A DNA stretch of 64,000 bases, taken from Falsiroseomonas sp041690465. Its GTDB lineage: Bacteria; Pseudomonadota; Alphaproteobacteria; Acetobacterales; Acetobacteraceae. This document shows positions 1 to 9,865 of the stretch, piece after piece. The DNA lies in NCBI RefSeq assembly GCF_041690465.1, contig NZ_JAWLHG010000010.1, positions 1 through 64,000 on the forward strand. Reading direction: 5' to 3'. The position numbers and the translations under genes were made by a program. Numbering within the stretch: the stretch's first letter is position 1; every line of letters begins with the position of its first letter. The notes under the pieces are model-generated. The model was not told the DNA's origin. It searched no databases and was given only the letters and a program-made list of their open reading frames with translations.

Positions 1-16
1 GGCACGTCGCTCTAGC

Positions 17-80
17 CCGCGATCGTCCTGGGTGTGCACGCCGCAGGCGGGCACGCCAGGGCGTGAATCGCCGGCTCGAA
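17..80 (-). repeat. Dispersed intergenic repeat, copy A
   Basis: Read on the minus strand, this stretch aligns over about 60 bases with 12378-12442. Shared blocks include agccggcg, ttcacgcc, tggcg, cacaccca and gcgg, with a few small gaps. The 5' part also resembles 2041-2086. All three lie at gene ends, which suggests a family of short non-coding repeats. The alignment was made by eye and no function is implied. Confidence 0.4.
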
Positions 81-90
81 AGGGCTGGAG

Positions 91-123
91 CCGAGTTGCC
101 CGGACACGGCCCGGGCAACTCGG
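91..123 (-). terminator. Strong hairpin just after the CinA-like gene
   Basis: A perfect 13-base inverted repeat (91-103 against 111-123, arms built on gagttgcccgg) with a 7-base loop begins two bases beyond the stop codon of the minus-strand gene at 126. No long U-tract follows, so it may act as a weak or Rho-assisted terminator or as an mRNA 3' end stabiliser. Confidence 0.55.
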
Positions 124-125
124 GT

Positions 126-887
126 CTAGACCGGCGGCTCCCCTTGCACCGGCTTGCCGCCCACCGCCCGCAGCAGGGTGGTGATGTCGCGCGATGCGGC
201 CTCGACGCCCTCGACGTCCACGCCCTTCGCCACCAGCGCCACCCCGCCGCCGCCCATCCGGTAGTACGGATAGCTGCCGATATCGAGCGCCGGCCAGCGC
301 GCCTGGATCGCCGCCAGCCCCTCCGCGATGCGGCCTTCCATGATGCCGTCCGCGTGCACCGTGCGGGAGGCGATCGGCGGCCCGCCCTGCAGCGTCGGCG
401 CCAGCGCGTCGAACATCGCCTGCATGATGCGCGGCACGCCGGCCAGGACATGCACGTTGCCGATGGTGAAGCCCGGCGCGATGGAGATCGCGTTGTCGAT
501 CAGCGTCGCCCCGCGCGGCAGGGTCGCCATGCGCTGCCGCGCCGGGTTGAACTCGCCCGGCGCATAATGCCGTTCAAGCCGCGCCCAGGCCTCGGGGTGC
601 GGCTCCCACGGCACGCCGAAGGCGGCAGCGACGCATTCGCTGGTGATGTCGTCGTGTGTCGGGCCGATGCCGCCGGTGGTGAAGACGTGGTCGAATTTCG
701 GCCGCACCTCGTTGACCGTGGCGACGATGGTCTCCCGCACATCGGGAATGACCCGCACCTCGCGCAGCGGAATGCCGATCTGCCCGAGTCGTGTCGCCAG
801 GAACTGGATGTTGGCGTCGCGCGTGCGGCCCGAGAGCACCTCGTTGCCGATCACGAGCAGGCAGGCGGTGGGGGAGTGACCTGTCAT
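126..887 (-). CDS. CinA-like MoaB/Mog-domain protein (competence/damage-inducible protein A family)
   Basis: This 253-residue protein carries one MoCF-type molybdopterin-binding fold. LVIGNEVLSGRTRD lies near residue 11 and TTGGIGPTHDDITSE near residue 70, the two signature segments of the MoaB/MogA/CinA N-terminal domain. It lacks the C-terminal deamidase domain of full CinA, as in many alphaproteobacterial homologues of about 250 residues. The family binds pterin or nucleotide-like ligands; the substrate here is unknown. The ATG start at 887 gives a complete domain. The next gene upstream, at 921, runs in the same direction, so the two may be co-transcribed. A strong hairpin follows the stop. 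Confidence 0.85.
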   Translation of the reverse strand: MTGHSPTACLLVIGNEVLSGRTRDANIQFLATRLGQIGIPLREVRVIPDVRETIVATVNEVRPKFDHVFTTGGIGPTHDDITSECVAAAFGVPWEPHPEAWARLERHYAPGEFNPARQRMATLPRGATLIDNAISIAPGFTIGNVHVLAGVPRIMQAMFDALAPTLQGGPPIASRTVHADGIMEGRIAEGLAAIQARWPALDIGSYPYYRMGGGGVALVAKGVDVEGVEAASRDITTLLRAVGGKPVQGEPPV

Positions 888-920
888 GGACGCTCCGGGC
901 GACGGAATCGAGGCGGCAGG

Positions 921-2015
921 CTACAGGAAGTCGCGCAGCAGCGCGACCAGCGGCTTGTCCGCCGGCGGCATCGGGTACTCGGCCAGCTTCTGCGGCCGCA
1001 CCCAGGCCAGCGCCTGGCCCTCCACCGGCGTCACCTGCCCCGACCAGCGACGGCAGAGGTAGAGCGGCATCAGCAGGTGGAAGCCCTCATAGCCATGGCT
1101 GGCGAAGGCGAAGGGCGCCAGGCAGGCCTCCGCCACGTCGATCGCCAACTCCTCCCGCAATTCGCGGATCAGTGCGGCTTCCGGGGTCTCGCCGGGATGC
1201 ACCTTGCCGCCCGGGAATTCCCACAGCCCGGCGAGCGGCTTGCCCTCCGGCCGGCGCGCCAGCAGCACGCGGCCATCGCTGTCGATCAGCGCGCAGGCGG
1301 CGACCAGCAGGATGCGCTTGCCCGCCGGCACCTCCGCCGCCCCGGCCCCCGGCGCCTCCGCCGACATGGCCGACTCGGGCGAGGGCGGCAGGGCGGGCAG
1401 GTCGTTGCGGCCCATCTCGAACAGCACCACCGGCATGGCGCCGCCGCGCGAGAGGAAATCGCGCGCGCCCTCGCCCGCGTGGCGGAAGCCGATGCGGCGC
1501 AGCACCGCCTGGCTGCGCGGATTCTCCACCAGCGCAGAGGCGACCAGCTTCTCGATGCCGAGATTGGCGAGCGCCCAGCGCGCGATGCGCCCGGCCGCCT
1601 CCGGCGCCACGCCATGGCCCCAGAAGCGCCGGCCAACCCAATAGCCGAGCTCCGCCTGCTTCCGCGCCGCATCGAGCGTGAGGCCGACGCAGCCGACCAG
1701 CACCTCGGCCTCCTCCGGCGTGCCGGCATGCTCGATGCCGGTGATCGCCAGGTGCCAGGCACGGCCCTCGTTGATCTGCGCGCGGGTGGAGGCGATCCAT
1801 TCGTCGGCGAGCTCGCGCGGATAGGGGAAGGGCACGCGCGCCAGCGTCTTCGCCACTTCCCAGTCGTTCACCAGGCGATGCAGCTCGGCCGCGTCCTCGG
1901 CGCGCAGCGGGCGCAGCGCGAGACGGTCGGTGCGCAGCGGCTGGAAGGGCGGCGGGGCGAGCGGATCGGCCGCCTCGCCCGACTCGTGCTGTTCGGCGCC
2001 GGGCGGCAGTTCCAT
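921..2015 (-). CDS. GNAT acetyltransferase-Nudix (MutT-like) fusion protein
   Basis: The 364-residue product joins two enzymes. Residues about 25-190 form a RimJ/RimL-like GNAT N-acetyltransferase (LRTDRLALRPLRAEDAAEL at the start, a GYWVGRRFWGHGVAPEA acetyl-CoA region). Residues about 225-364 form a Nudix hydrolase with a full Nudix box: GGKVHPGETPEAALIRELREE matches GX5EX7REUXEEXGU. The Nudix half resembles MutT, which removes 8-oxo-dGTP from the nucleotide pool. The frame stays open much further upstream, but the ATG at 2015 is where protein-like sequence begins; what precedes it is antisense to the gene at 2166. The GNAT substrate cannot be told from sequence. Confidence 0.87.
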   Translation of the reverse strand: MELPPGAEQHESGEAADPLAPPPFQPLRTDRLALRPLRAEDAAELHRLVNDWEVAKTLARVPFPYPRELADEWIASTRAQINEGRAWHLAITGIEHAGTPEEAEVLVGCVGLTLDAARKQAELGYWVGRRFWGHGVAPEAAGRIARWALANLGIEKLVASALVENPRSQAVLRRIGFRHAGEGARDFLSRGGAMPVVLFEMGRNDLPALPPSPESAMSAEAPGAGAAEVPAGKRILLVAACALIDSDGRVLLARRPEGKPLAGLWEFPGGKVHPGETPEAALIRELREELAIDVAEACLAPFAFASHGYEGFHLLMPLYLCRRWSGQVTPVEGQALAWVRPQKLAEYPMPPADKPLVALLRDFL

Positions 2016-2040
2016 GGGTGCTCCACACGCTTCCGGCTTC

Positions 2041-2086
2041 CTTAGAGCAGATCGCCGCAGGGCGGAATCGCCCGAGGGCGTGATTC
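2041..2086. repeat. Palindromic intergenic repeat, copy C
   Basis: It contains an imperfect hairpin (gaatcgccc and gggcgtgattc arms around 2066-2086). On the minus strand it shares tcacgccct and tgcggcg blocks with copy A at 17-80. It lies between two divergent gene starts. Length and boundaries are approximate. Confidence 0.35.
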
Positions 2087-2165
2087 TGCGCCGCACACCA
2101 CAGGCGAGCGGGCGCCGTGCGGCAGGGCGGCTTGCATCCCGCGCTGGTTGCGCGAAGCTCGGCGC

Positions 2166-2600
2166 ATGACAACGAACCGCTATGTCCCGGCGGCCTCCGA
2201 GGCGCGCCGTTCCAACCTGATCACCGCTGCCATCGTCGGCGTGCTCACGCCGCTGCTCGGCTGGCTCGAGGGCTTCCGCGACATCGTGGCGCTCTCGGCT
2301 CTTGGTGCCGCCATGGCGGTGCTGACGCTCGGCTTCTATGCGCTGGTGAACCGCATCGCCGGATCGGCGGTGCTCGAGATCGACGAGCATGGCCTGGCCA
2401 TCGAACGCAAGGGCGAGCGGATCCGCATGGGCTGGGAGGAAATCGCCAAGGTGCGCTTCGGCAGCTATGGCGGCGACAACATGGCGATCACGCGCTACGG
2501 CGTGCCCTCCCCGTTGCGCGTGCGGCTGGAGGGGCACGGGGCGGATGCGCTGGCCGAGATCCGCACGCTGATCGAGGCGCGCGTCGGCAAGCGGGGCTGA
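2166..2600 (+). CDS. Small membrane protein with a PH-like C-terminal part
   Basis: The product has 144 residues. Two hydrophobic helices lie at about residues 20-38 and 45-65. They are followed by a hydrophilic part with the alternating pattern of a small beta domain (VLEIDEHGLAIERKGERIR, then WEEIAKVRFG), as in bacterial PH-like or YcxB-type domains anchored to the membrane. No enzyme motif is visible. I chose the ATG at 2166 over a TTG 18 bases earlier because MTTNRY begins the soluble N-terminus cleanly. It converges on the displaced argJ 3' end at 2614, only 13 bases away. Function unknown. Confidence 0.7.
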   Translation: MTTNRYVPAASEARRSNLITAAIVGVLTPLLGWLEGFRDIVALSALGAAMAVLTLGFYALVNRIAGSAVLEIDEHGLAIERKGERIRMGWEEIAKVRFGSYGGDNMAITRYGVPSPLRVRLEGHGADALAEIRTLIEARVGKRG

Positions 2601-2613
2601 CCGCCCCGGCGTC

Positions 2614-2787
2614 TCAACTGGGATAGGCGCCGTTGATGTCGATATAGCCGTGCGTCAGGTCGCAGGTCCCACCGCGGCCCTGCCACGGCCGAGGCTGAGA
2701 TCCACGCTGATCTCCACCTCCCGCCCCTTCATATGGGCCACCACCGGCGCCTCGTCGTAGCCGGGCACGATCCCGCCCTCGGGCGCG
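2614..2787 (-). pseudogene. Displaced second copy of the argJ 3' end
   Basis: Roughly nine bases in ten match the end of the intact argJ gene (3906-4079). It encodes EGGIVPGYDEAPVVAHMKG and, after a one-base deletion near 2670, the terminal CDLTHGYIDINGAYPS followed by a TGA stop. Similarity stops abruptly near 2787. The GC-rich terminal codons (ATC AAC GGC GCC) look native, and the fragment sits where argJ would end if the 1.3 kb to its right were absent. I read it as the original argJ terminus, separated from the gene by an insertion and now decaying. Confidence 0.85.
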
Positions 2788-2832
2788 TTCGCCCGACTGT
2801 CGGCGACGCCTGAGCCGCGTGCGCCGCGACCC

Positions 2833-3315
2833 TCAGATGATATCCACTGCGACCCCGATGCTGCGGGCACTATCGAACAGCGCTGTATCCGTCTCCACGG
2901 TGTGACCGGCGGTGATATCCCCGTACGGGTCAACGTAAGCCTCGGCCTCCTGGTAGGTGTCGCCGGTCGCGTAGGAGTAGCAGATTCCGACGGCAACGTC
3001 CGCGCCGTCGGTGCTGATCGCGAAGCTCGTGGTCGTGCTTGTTGCGTAGGAGTCCTCGCCCACGGCCGTGCCCGAGGTCGTCGTCAGTACGCCCGCACCG
3101 GTGCCGTCCGCGTCGCTGGCATATACGAAGCTCGTGATCCCGGTCGTGGCGAGGGAGTCTCCCGTCTCAGACTCCCCCACCGCCGTTGCGGTGCTGTCCG
3201 CCGTGGCCTTGAAGGTGCTGTCCCCAGCCTCGGCGGTGACGACGGTTGTCGTGGTTGCGAGAGTGGCATCTCCGAGCGCCAAGGCGTCGGAACCGACCCA
3301 TGCGATAGCTGTCAT
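2833..3315 (-). CDS. Acidic, Thr/Ser/Ala/Gly/Asp-rich repetitive protein of unknown function
   Basis: The product has 160 residues and almost no basic ones: I count one Lys (FKATA) and one Arg (DSARS). It is packed with Thr, Ser, Ala, Gly, Asp and Glu. An internal repeat of about 30 residues is visible: TAVGESETGDSLATTGITSF around residue 45 and TAVGEDSYATSTTTSF around residue 83. The pattern resembles a beta-solenoid or an adhesin-head-like surface protein, but no family is recognised and there is no signal peptide. The ATG at 3315 has a strong Shine-Dalgarno (GGGAGGGC, about 5 bases upstream), which argues for a real gene. It lies inside the argJ insert and is divergent from the 52-residue gene at 3595. 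Confidence 0.65.
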   Translation of the reverse strand: MTAIAWVGSDALALGDATLATTTTVVTAEAGDSTFKATADSTATAVGESETGDSLATTGITSFVYASDADGTGAGVLTTTSGTAVGEDSYATSTTTSFAISTDGADVAVGICYSYATGDTYQEAEAYVDPYGDITAGHTVETDTALFDSARSIGVAVDII

Positions 3316-3594
3316 AGCTGCCCTCCCTTCCCGCCAAGCTCGGCCTCAAGGCTTCCTGCTACGCCGAACGGGCGCGGCCACGTTAGCGGGCGGCCAAGCT
3401 TCTCAAGGACAGCAAAAAGGAATTAGCCGGCCGACGGTCATGCTGCACAAAGGGCGTATAAGCTCAGCCAGGAAGTGTTCATCCGGAAGAGCGCAACAAG
3501 GGCATTGCTTTTGCGGGACTGCGTTATTCAGAGTTTCTTGCCGGCCGCGCCCCAACTTCGACGTGGGACGCCGGGGCAAGCAATGGAGGACGAC
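3316..3594. promoter_or_regulatory. Shared divergent upstream region of the two acidic insert genes
   Basis: This 279-base spacer is visibly less GC-rich than its surroundings around 3415-3540. It must hold the promoters of both divergent insert genes. The Shine-Dalgarno of the minus-strand gene is at about 3321-3328 and that of the plus-strand gene (ggagg) at 3585-3589. I could not pick out a convincing -35/-10 pair. Confidence 0.4.
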
Positions 3595-3753
3595 ATGCCG
3601 CCCACCCTTCCGACGCCGCCCGAGTATGATATCCCCGACCTTGAGGAACTGGTCGGATCGCTTGTTCCTGAGGACGTGGACCTTCCGGACCTGTCGGTCC
3701 CGGAACTGCCTGATCTTCCCACAATTCCTGACTACGGGGACCTGTTCGGCTGA
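3595..3753 (+). CDS. 52-residue acidic Pro-Asp-Leu repeat protein
   Basis: The product is a 52-residue protein with 13 acidic residues, 12 prolines and no Lys, Arg or His. It is built from short repeats of the type (I/L/V)P(D/E)(L/Y): DIPDLEELV, LVPEDVDLPDL, SVPELPDLPTIPDY, ending GDLFG. Such a chain would be extended and strongly negative, suggesting a binding or mimic peptide rather than an enzyme. I chose the ATG at 3595 because ggagg lies about 5 bases upstream; an in-frame ATG at 3583 would add MEDD. It shares the insert and its anti-basic composition with the neighbour at 2833. No homologous family is known to me. Confidence 0.55.
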   Translation: MPPTLPTPPEYDIPDLEELVGSLVPEDVDLPDLSVPELPDLPTIPDYGDLFG

Positions 3754-3905
3754 AAGTTCCTTCGGCGGGCGCGTGGCGAGCAGCGAGGAGCGAGTCGCGC
3801 CCCGCCCCGATCGTCACGCGCCCGTCAAGAAATCTTACTGGCGCACATTAAGGCGCCGACTAGGCCAATGAGAGCGTCAAGGCCCGGGCAGCGGTGCCTG
3901 CCCCG

Positions 3906-4079
3906 CTACGAACGATATGCTCCATTAATATCGATGTAGCCGTGCGTCAGGTCGCAGGTCCACACCGTGGCCTTGCCGCGGCCGAGGCCGAGATCCACGC
4001 TGATCTCCACCTCGCGCCCCTTCATGTGGGCGACCACCGGCGCCTCGTCGTAGCCGGGCACGATCTCGCCCTCCCGCGC
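3906..4079 (-). repeat. argJ 3'-end direct repeat, right copy (in the functional gene)
   Basis: This is the partner of 2614-2787 in the same orientation, so equivalent points are 1292 bases apart. The last eight codons here (ATT AAT GGA GCA TAT CGT TCG TAG) are AT-rich and unlike the rest of argJ. The displaced copy encodes almost the same peptide with GC-rich codons. This is what would be seen if an incoming element supplied a replacement gene end. Confidence 0.8.
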
Positions 4080-5147
4080 CATCCAGACGCCACCGACGCC
4101 GACCGAGAGCCGGTCACGGTCCGCCGGCTCGCCGGACTTGCCGACCGCCATGACGATGCGGCCCCAATTCGCGTCCTCGCCGGCGATCGCGGTCTTCACC
4201 AGCGGCGAATTGGCGATGGACATGCCGATGCGGTGCGCCGACTTCGCGCTGACCGCCCCGGTCACGTCGATGCGGATCAGCTTCTGCGCGCCCTCGCCGT
4301 CGCGCGCGACCATCAGCGCGAGGTCCATCAGCACCTCGTTCACCGCGCGGGCAAAGTCCCTGAGGATCGCGCCGCCCTCGGGCGGCACCCGCGGATGCTT
4401 CGTCGCCCCCGTGGCGAACAGCAGCACCGTGTCGGAGGTGGAGGTGTCGCTGTCCACCGTCACGCAGTTGAAGCTGCGGTCCGAGCCCTTCCGCAGGATC
4501 GCCTGGAGCGCGCCGGCGGGGATCTTCGCGTCGGTGGCCAGGAAGCAGAGCATCGTCGCCATGTCCGGCGCGATCATGCCGCTGCCCTTGGCGATGCCGC
4601 TGACCGTCACCGTCGCCTCGCCGATCCTGGCGGTGCGCGTGGCGCCCTTGGGGAAGGTGTCGGTGGTCATGATGGCGCGCGCAGCACCCGCCCAGCCATC
4701 CTCGCCCAGCGCGCCGAACAGCGGCGGCAGCGCGGCGGTGAGCTTCTCCGTCGGCAGCTTCTCCCCGATCACGCCGGTGGAGGCGAGGAACACCTCGCCC
4801 GGCCTGCACCCGGCAAGCTCCGCCATCGCCTTCGCGGTCGCCTGGCAGGTCTCGCGGCCGGCCTTGCCGGTGAAGACGTTGGAGTTGCCGGCGGTCACCA
4901 CCAGCGCGCGGGCGCGGCCGCCCTTCAGTGCGGCGCGGCACCAATCCACCGGCGCGCCGGGGCACTTGTTCTTCGTGAAGACGCCCGCAACCGTGGTGCC
5001 CGCGGGGAACACCATCATGGTCACGTCCTCGCGCGCCTTGTAGCGGATGCCCGCCTGCCCGGTGCCGAGCCGCACGCCCGGCACCGGCGGCAGCACCGGC
5101 AGCGGCAGCATCAGCGGCGAGACGGGCAGGTCCTTACCGGCGGCCAT
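3906..5147 (-). CDS. argJ: Bifunctional ornithine/glutamate N-acetyltransferase ArgJ
   Basis: The 413-residue product has the normal length of ArgJ, which transfers acetyl from N-acetylornithine to glutamate (and in bifunctional forms uses acetyl-CoA) in the arginine acetyl cycle. The self-cleavage segment is intact: KGSGMIAPDMATMLCF around residue 190, cut between Ala and Thr, the Thr becoming the nucleophile. TAGNSNVFTG around residue 85 and STGVIGEKLP around residue 122 are family motifs. The end reads DINGAYRS, the canonical C-terminus. The ATG at 5147 starts a full-length protein. It runs in the same direction as the parvulin gene upstream. The 3' end appears to have been rewritten by an insertion. 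Confidence 0.96.
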   Translation of the reverse strand: MAAGKDLPVSPLMLPLPVLPPVPGVRLGTGQAGIRYKAREDVTMMVFPAGTTVAGVFTKNKCPGAPVDWCRAALKGGRARALVVTAGNSNVFTGKAGRETCQATAKAMAELAGCRPGEVFLASTGVIGEKLPTEKLTAALPPLFGALGEDGWAGAARAIMTTDTFPKGATRTARIGEATVTVSGIAKGSGMIAPDMATMLCFLATDAKIPAGALQAILRKGSDRSFNCVTVDSDTSTSDTVLLFATGATKHPRVPPEGGAILRDFARAVNEVLMDLALMVARDGEGAQKLIRIDVTGAVSAKSAHRIGMSIANSPLVKTAIAGEDANWGRIVMAVGKSGEPADRDRLSVGVGGVWMAREGEIVPGYDEAPVVAHMKGREVEISVDLGLGRGKATVWTCDLTHGYIDINGAYRS

Positions 5148-5235
5148 GGGCGAGGGTCCATCAGTCTTGAGCGAAACGGACGGCGTGTTTCCCCCACCCT
5201 AACCGCCCCCGCAAGCCGGGGAGGCGAAAAACCAC

Positions 5236-6192
5236 TCAGCGGCGCGGCGTGGGCGCCGCGGCCGGCGGCGCGGCACCATCCAGCAGCGAGGGCGCGCGCG
5301 GCGCCTCCCCGCCGGCCAGCCGCTCGACGTTGGCGGCGGCGCGGATGCGCTCGACGGCGCTGCTCACGCCCTGCTCGAAGGCCGCCTGGCGCAGCTGCTC
5401 GCGGCTTTCCTCGAAGGTCGGCGCCGGCGCGGCACGGCGGTCCTCCACCTTGATCACGTGCCAGCCGAACTGGGTGCGCACCGGGTCGTCGGCGATCTGC
5501 CCGGGCTGCAGGGCGAAGGCGGCCTGCTCGAATTCCGGGATCATGTCGCCGCGCTTGAAGAAGCCGAGATCGCCGCCCTCGCGCGAGCCCGGGCCGGTGG
5601 AGCGGCGGCGCGCCACCTCGGCGAAGTCCACGCCGGCACGGCGCACCTCGGCGAGCGCGGCGCGCGCCTCCTGCTCGGTCGGCACCAGGATGTGGCGGGC
5701 GCGCACCTCCTCCTGCGCCGGGCGGCCGGCGATATCACGCTGGTAGCGGGCGCGCAGCGCCTCCTCGGTCAGCAGGGGCTGCACCTCGCGCAGCAGCAGC
5801 GCCTGTTGCAGCGTCTCCTCGGTGGCGCGCGCGATGCGGGCCCGCACCTCGGCATCGCGGTCGAGCCCCTGGGCCCGGGCGGCGGCCACCAGCGCCTTCT
5901 GGGTGATCATCTGGTCCAGCAGCAGCGGCTGGAGCATCTGCGGCGGCATCCCGCGCAGCTCCTGCGGCAGGCGGTTCAGCTCCGCCTCCAGGTCGGACTG
6001 GCGGATCTCCTGCCCATCCACCCGCGCCAGCAGCGGATCGGCGGCGACCGGGGCTGGCGTTGCGGGGGCCTGGGCGGCGGGGGCCTGGGCGGCGGGGGCC
6101 TGGGCAGCGGGTGCCGAGGGGGCGGCAGGGGCCTGGGCCAGGGCAGGCCCGGCGGGCAGCAGGACGGCAAGTGCGAGGGCCGGAAGGCGCAT
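5236..6192 (-). CDS. Periplasmic parvulin-type peptidyl-prolyl isomerase (PpiC/SurA-like)
   Basis: The product has 318 residues. A signal peptide (about residues 1-19, LLPAGPALAQ) is followed by an Ala-Pro-Gln linker made of AAQAP repeats. A SurA-like helical N-domain follows (about 50-160), then one parvulin domain (about 165-260: RARHILVPTEQEA, EGGDLGFFKRGDMIPEFE, FGWHVIKVEDRR). Family members help fold outer-membrane proteins in the periplasm. The C-terminal tail is Ala/Pro-rich. The ATG at 6192 starts directly at the signal peptide. It lies upstream of argJ in the same direction and is divergent from secA. Confidence 0.92.
   Translation of the reverse strand: MRLPALALAVLLPAGPALAQAPAAPSAPAAQAPAAQAPAAQAPATPAPVAADPLLARVDGQEIRQSDLEAELNRLPQELRGMPPQMLQPLLLDQMITQKALVAAARAQGLDRDAEVRARIARATEETLQQALLLREVQPLLTEEALRARYQRDIAGRPAQEEVRARHILVPTEQEARAALAEVRRAGVDFAEVARRRSTGPGSREGGDLGFFKRGDMIPEFEQAAFALQPGQIADDPVRTQFGWHVIKVEDRRAAPAPTFEESREQLRQAAFEQGVSSAVERIRAAANVERLAGGEAPRAPSLLDGAAPPAAAPTPRR
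6064..6108. repeat. 15-base tandem repeat in the parvulin gene
   Basis: Three copies of a 15-base unit (gggggcctgggcggc, the third with one change) at 6064-6078, 6079-6093 and 6094-6108 encode the AAQAP repeats of the linker after the signal peptide. The unit length is a multiple of three, so copy-number changes would lengthen or shorten the linker without breaking the frame. Confidence 0.85.
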
Positions 6193-6299
6193 CGGGGGAC
6201 AACTCCGGGGGAACGGCCGATATGGCCGATGCCGGAGGCTGTCACAAGGCGGGACCCTTGGGCGGGCCCCGGGGCCTGTCCGGCGCCGGCCCGATCGCG

Positions 6300-6328
6300 T
6301 TGACGCGCCCCCCCGGCGCGCCTATCTC
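6300..6328 (+). promoter_or_regulatory. Candidate sigma70-type promoter of secA
   Basis: TTGACG (6300-6305), a 17-base spacer and TATCTC (6323-6328) give a good match to a housekeeping promoter in a GC-rich intergenic region. Transcription would start near 6335, leaving a leader of about 140 bases before the secA start. The rest of 6193-6476 shows no gene. Confidence 0.55.
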
Positions 6329-6476
6329 TCGGCTGCCGCGCCCCCGCCGGCATGGCCGGTGCCCGGCCGGCTGCGCCCCCTTCGCACGGCCGCTGTGCTA
6401 CCGGGCTGATCGGCCCTGCGACGGCAGGCGACCATCGGGGCAGGCGCAGGGCGCCGGCCGGAGACGACTGGAAATC

Positions 6477-9231
<2,755 letters not shown>

Positions 9232-9239
<8 letters not shown>

Positions 9240-9858
9240 GACGCCGGCGGGCGGCCCCGCGCATTGGGATGCCGCCTACGCCCAGGGGGCCGAAACGCGC
9301 TCCTGGTTCCAGGCCGAGGCCGCGCCGTCGCTGCGCCTGATCGAAGCCGCCGGCGCCGATCCCGCGGCGCCGCTGCTCGATGCCGGCGGCGGGGCGTCGA
9401 AGCTGGTGGACGCGCTCCTCGCGCAGGGCTTCGCCGACATCACGGTCGCCGACCTCTCGCCAGCCGCGATGGCCATCTCCCGCAAGCGCCTCGGCGCGGC
9501 GGCGGCGAAGGTGACCTGGATCGAGGCCGACCTCGCGCGCTGGACGCCGCCGCGCCGCTACGCGCTCTGGCATGATCGCGCGGCGTTCCACTTCCTCACC
9601 GACGACGCAGCGCAGGAGGGCTACCTCGCCGCGCTGCGTGCCGGCACGCTGCCCGGCGCCGCGGTCATCATCGCCGCCTTCGCCCCCGACGGCCCGGAGC
9701 GGTGCAGCGGGCTTCCGGTGCGCCGCTGGTCGCCGCAGGATCTCGCCGCCCGCATCGGCCCGCCCTTCGCGCTGGAACATGCCGAGGCGGAAATCCATCG
9801 CACCCCTGCCGGCGGCGAACAGCGCTTCGCCTGGACGCTGCTGCGCCGGCAGGGCTGA
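9232..9858 (+). CDS. Class I SAM-dependent methyltransferase
   Basis: The product has 208 residues. The SAM-binding motif I is PLLDAGGGASKLVDALL (about residues 47-63), followed by ITVADLSPAAM and IEADLARW, then HDRAAFHFLTD, as in thiopurine-like and TehB-like methyltransferases. The acceptor is unknown. The start is a GTG at 9232, inside the end of secA, an 8-base overlap that suggests translational coupling. It converges on the DUF389 gene with 7 bases between stop codons. Confidence 0.8.
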
Positions 9859-9865
9859 CCGGCGC

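Noticed and set aside
63..2045. A 660-codon open frame antisense to the CinA-like and GNAT-Nudix genes
   Set aside because: It has low-complexity Arg/His/Ala composition, and both minus-strand genes have clear motifs.
2655..2996. A 113-codon frame containing the argJ-like peptide
   Set aside because: Only the argJ remnant part is similar to protein; the rest is antisense to the acidic repeat gene. Treated as a pseudogene fragment.
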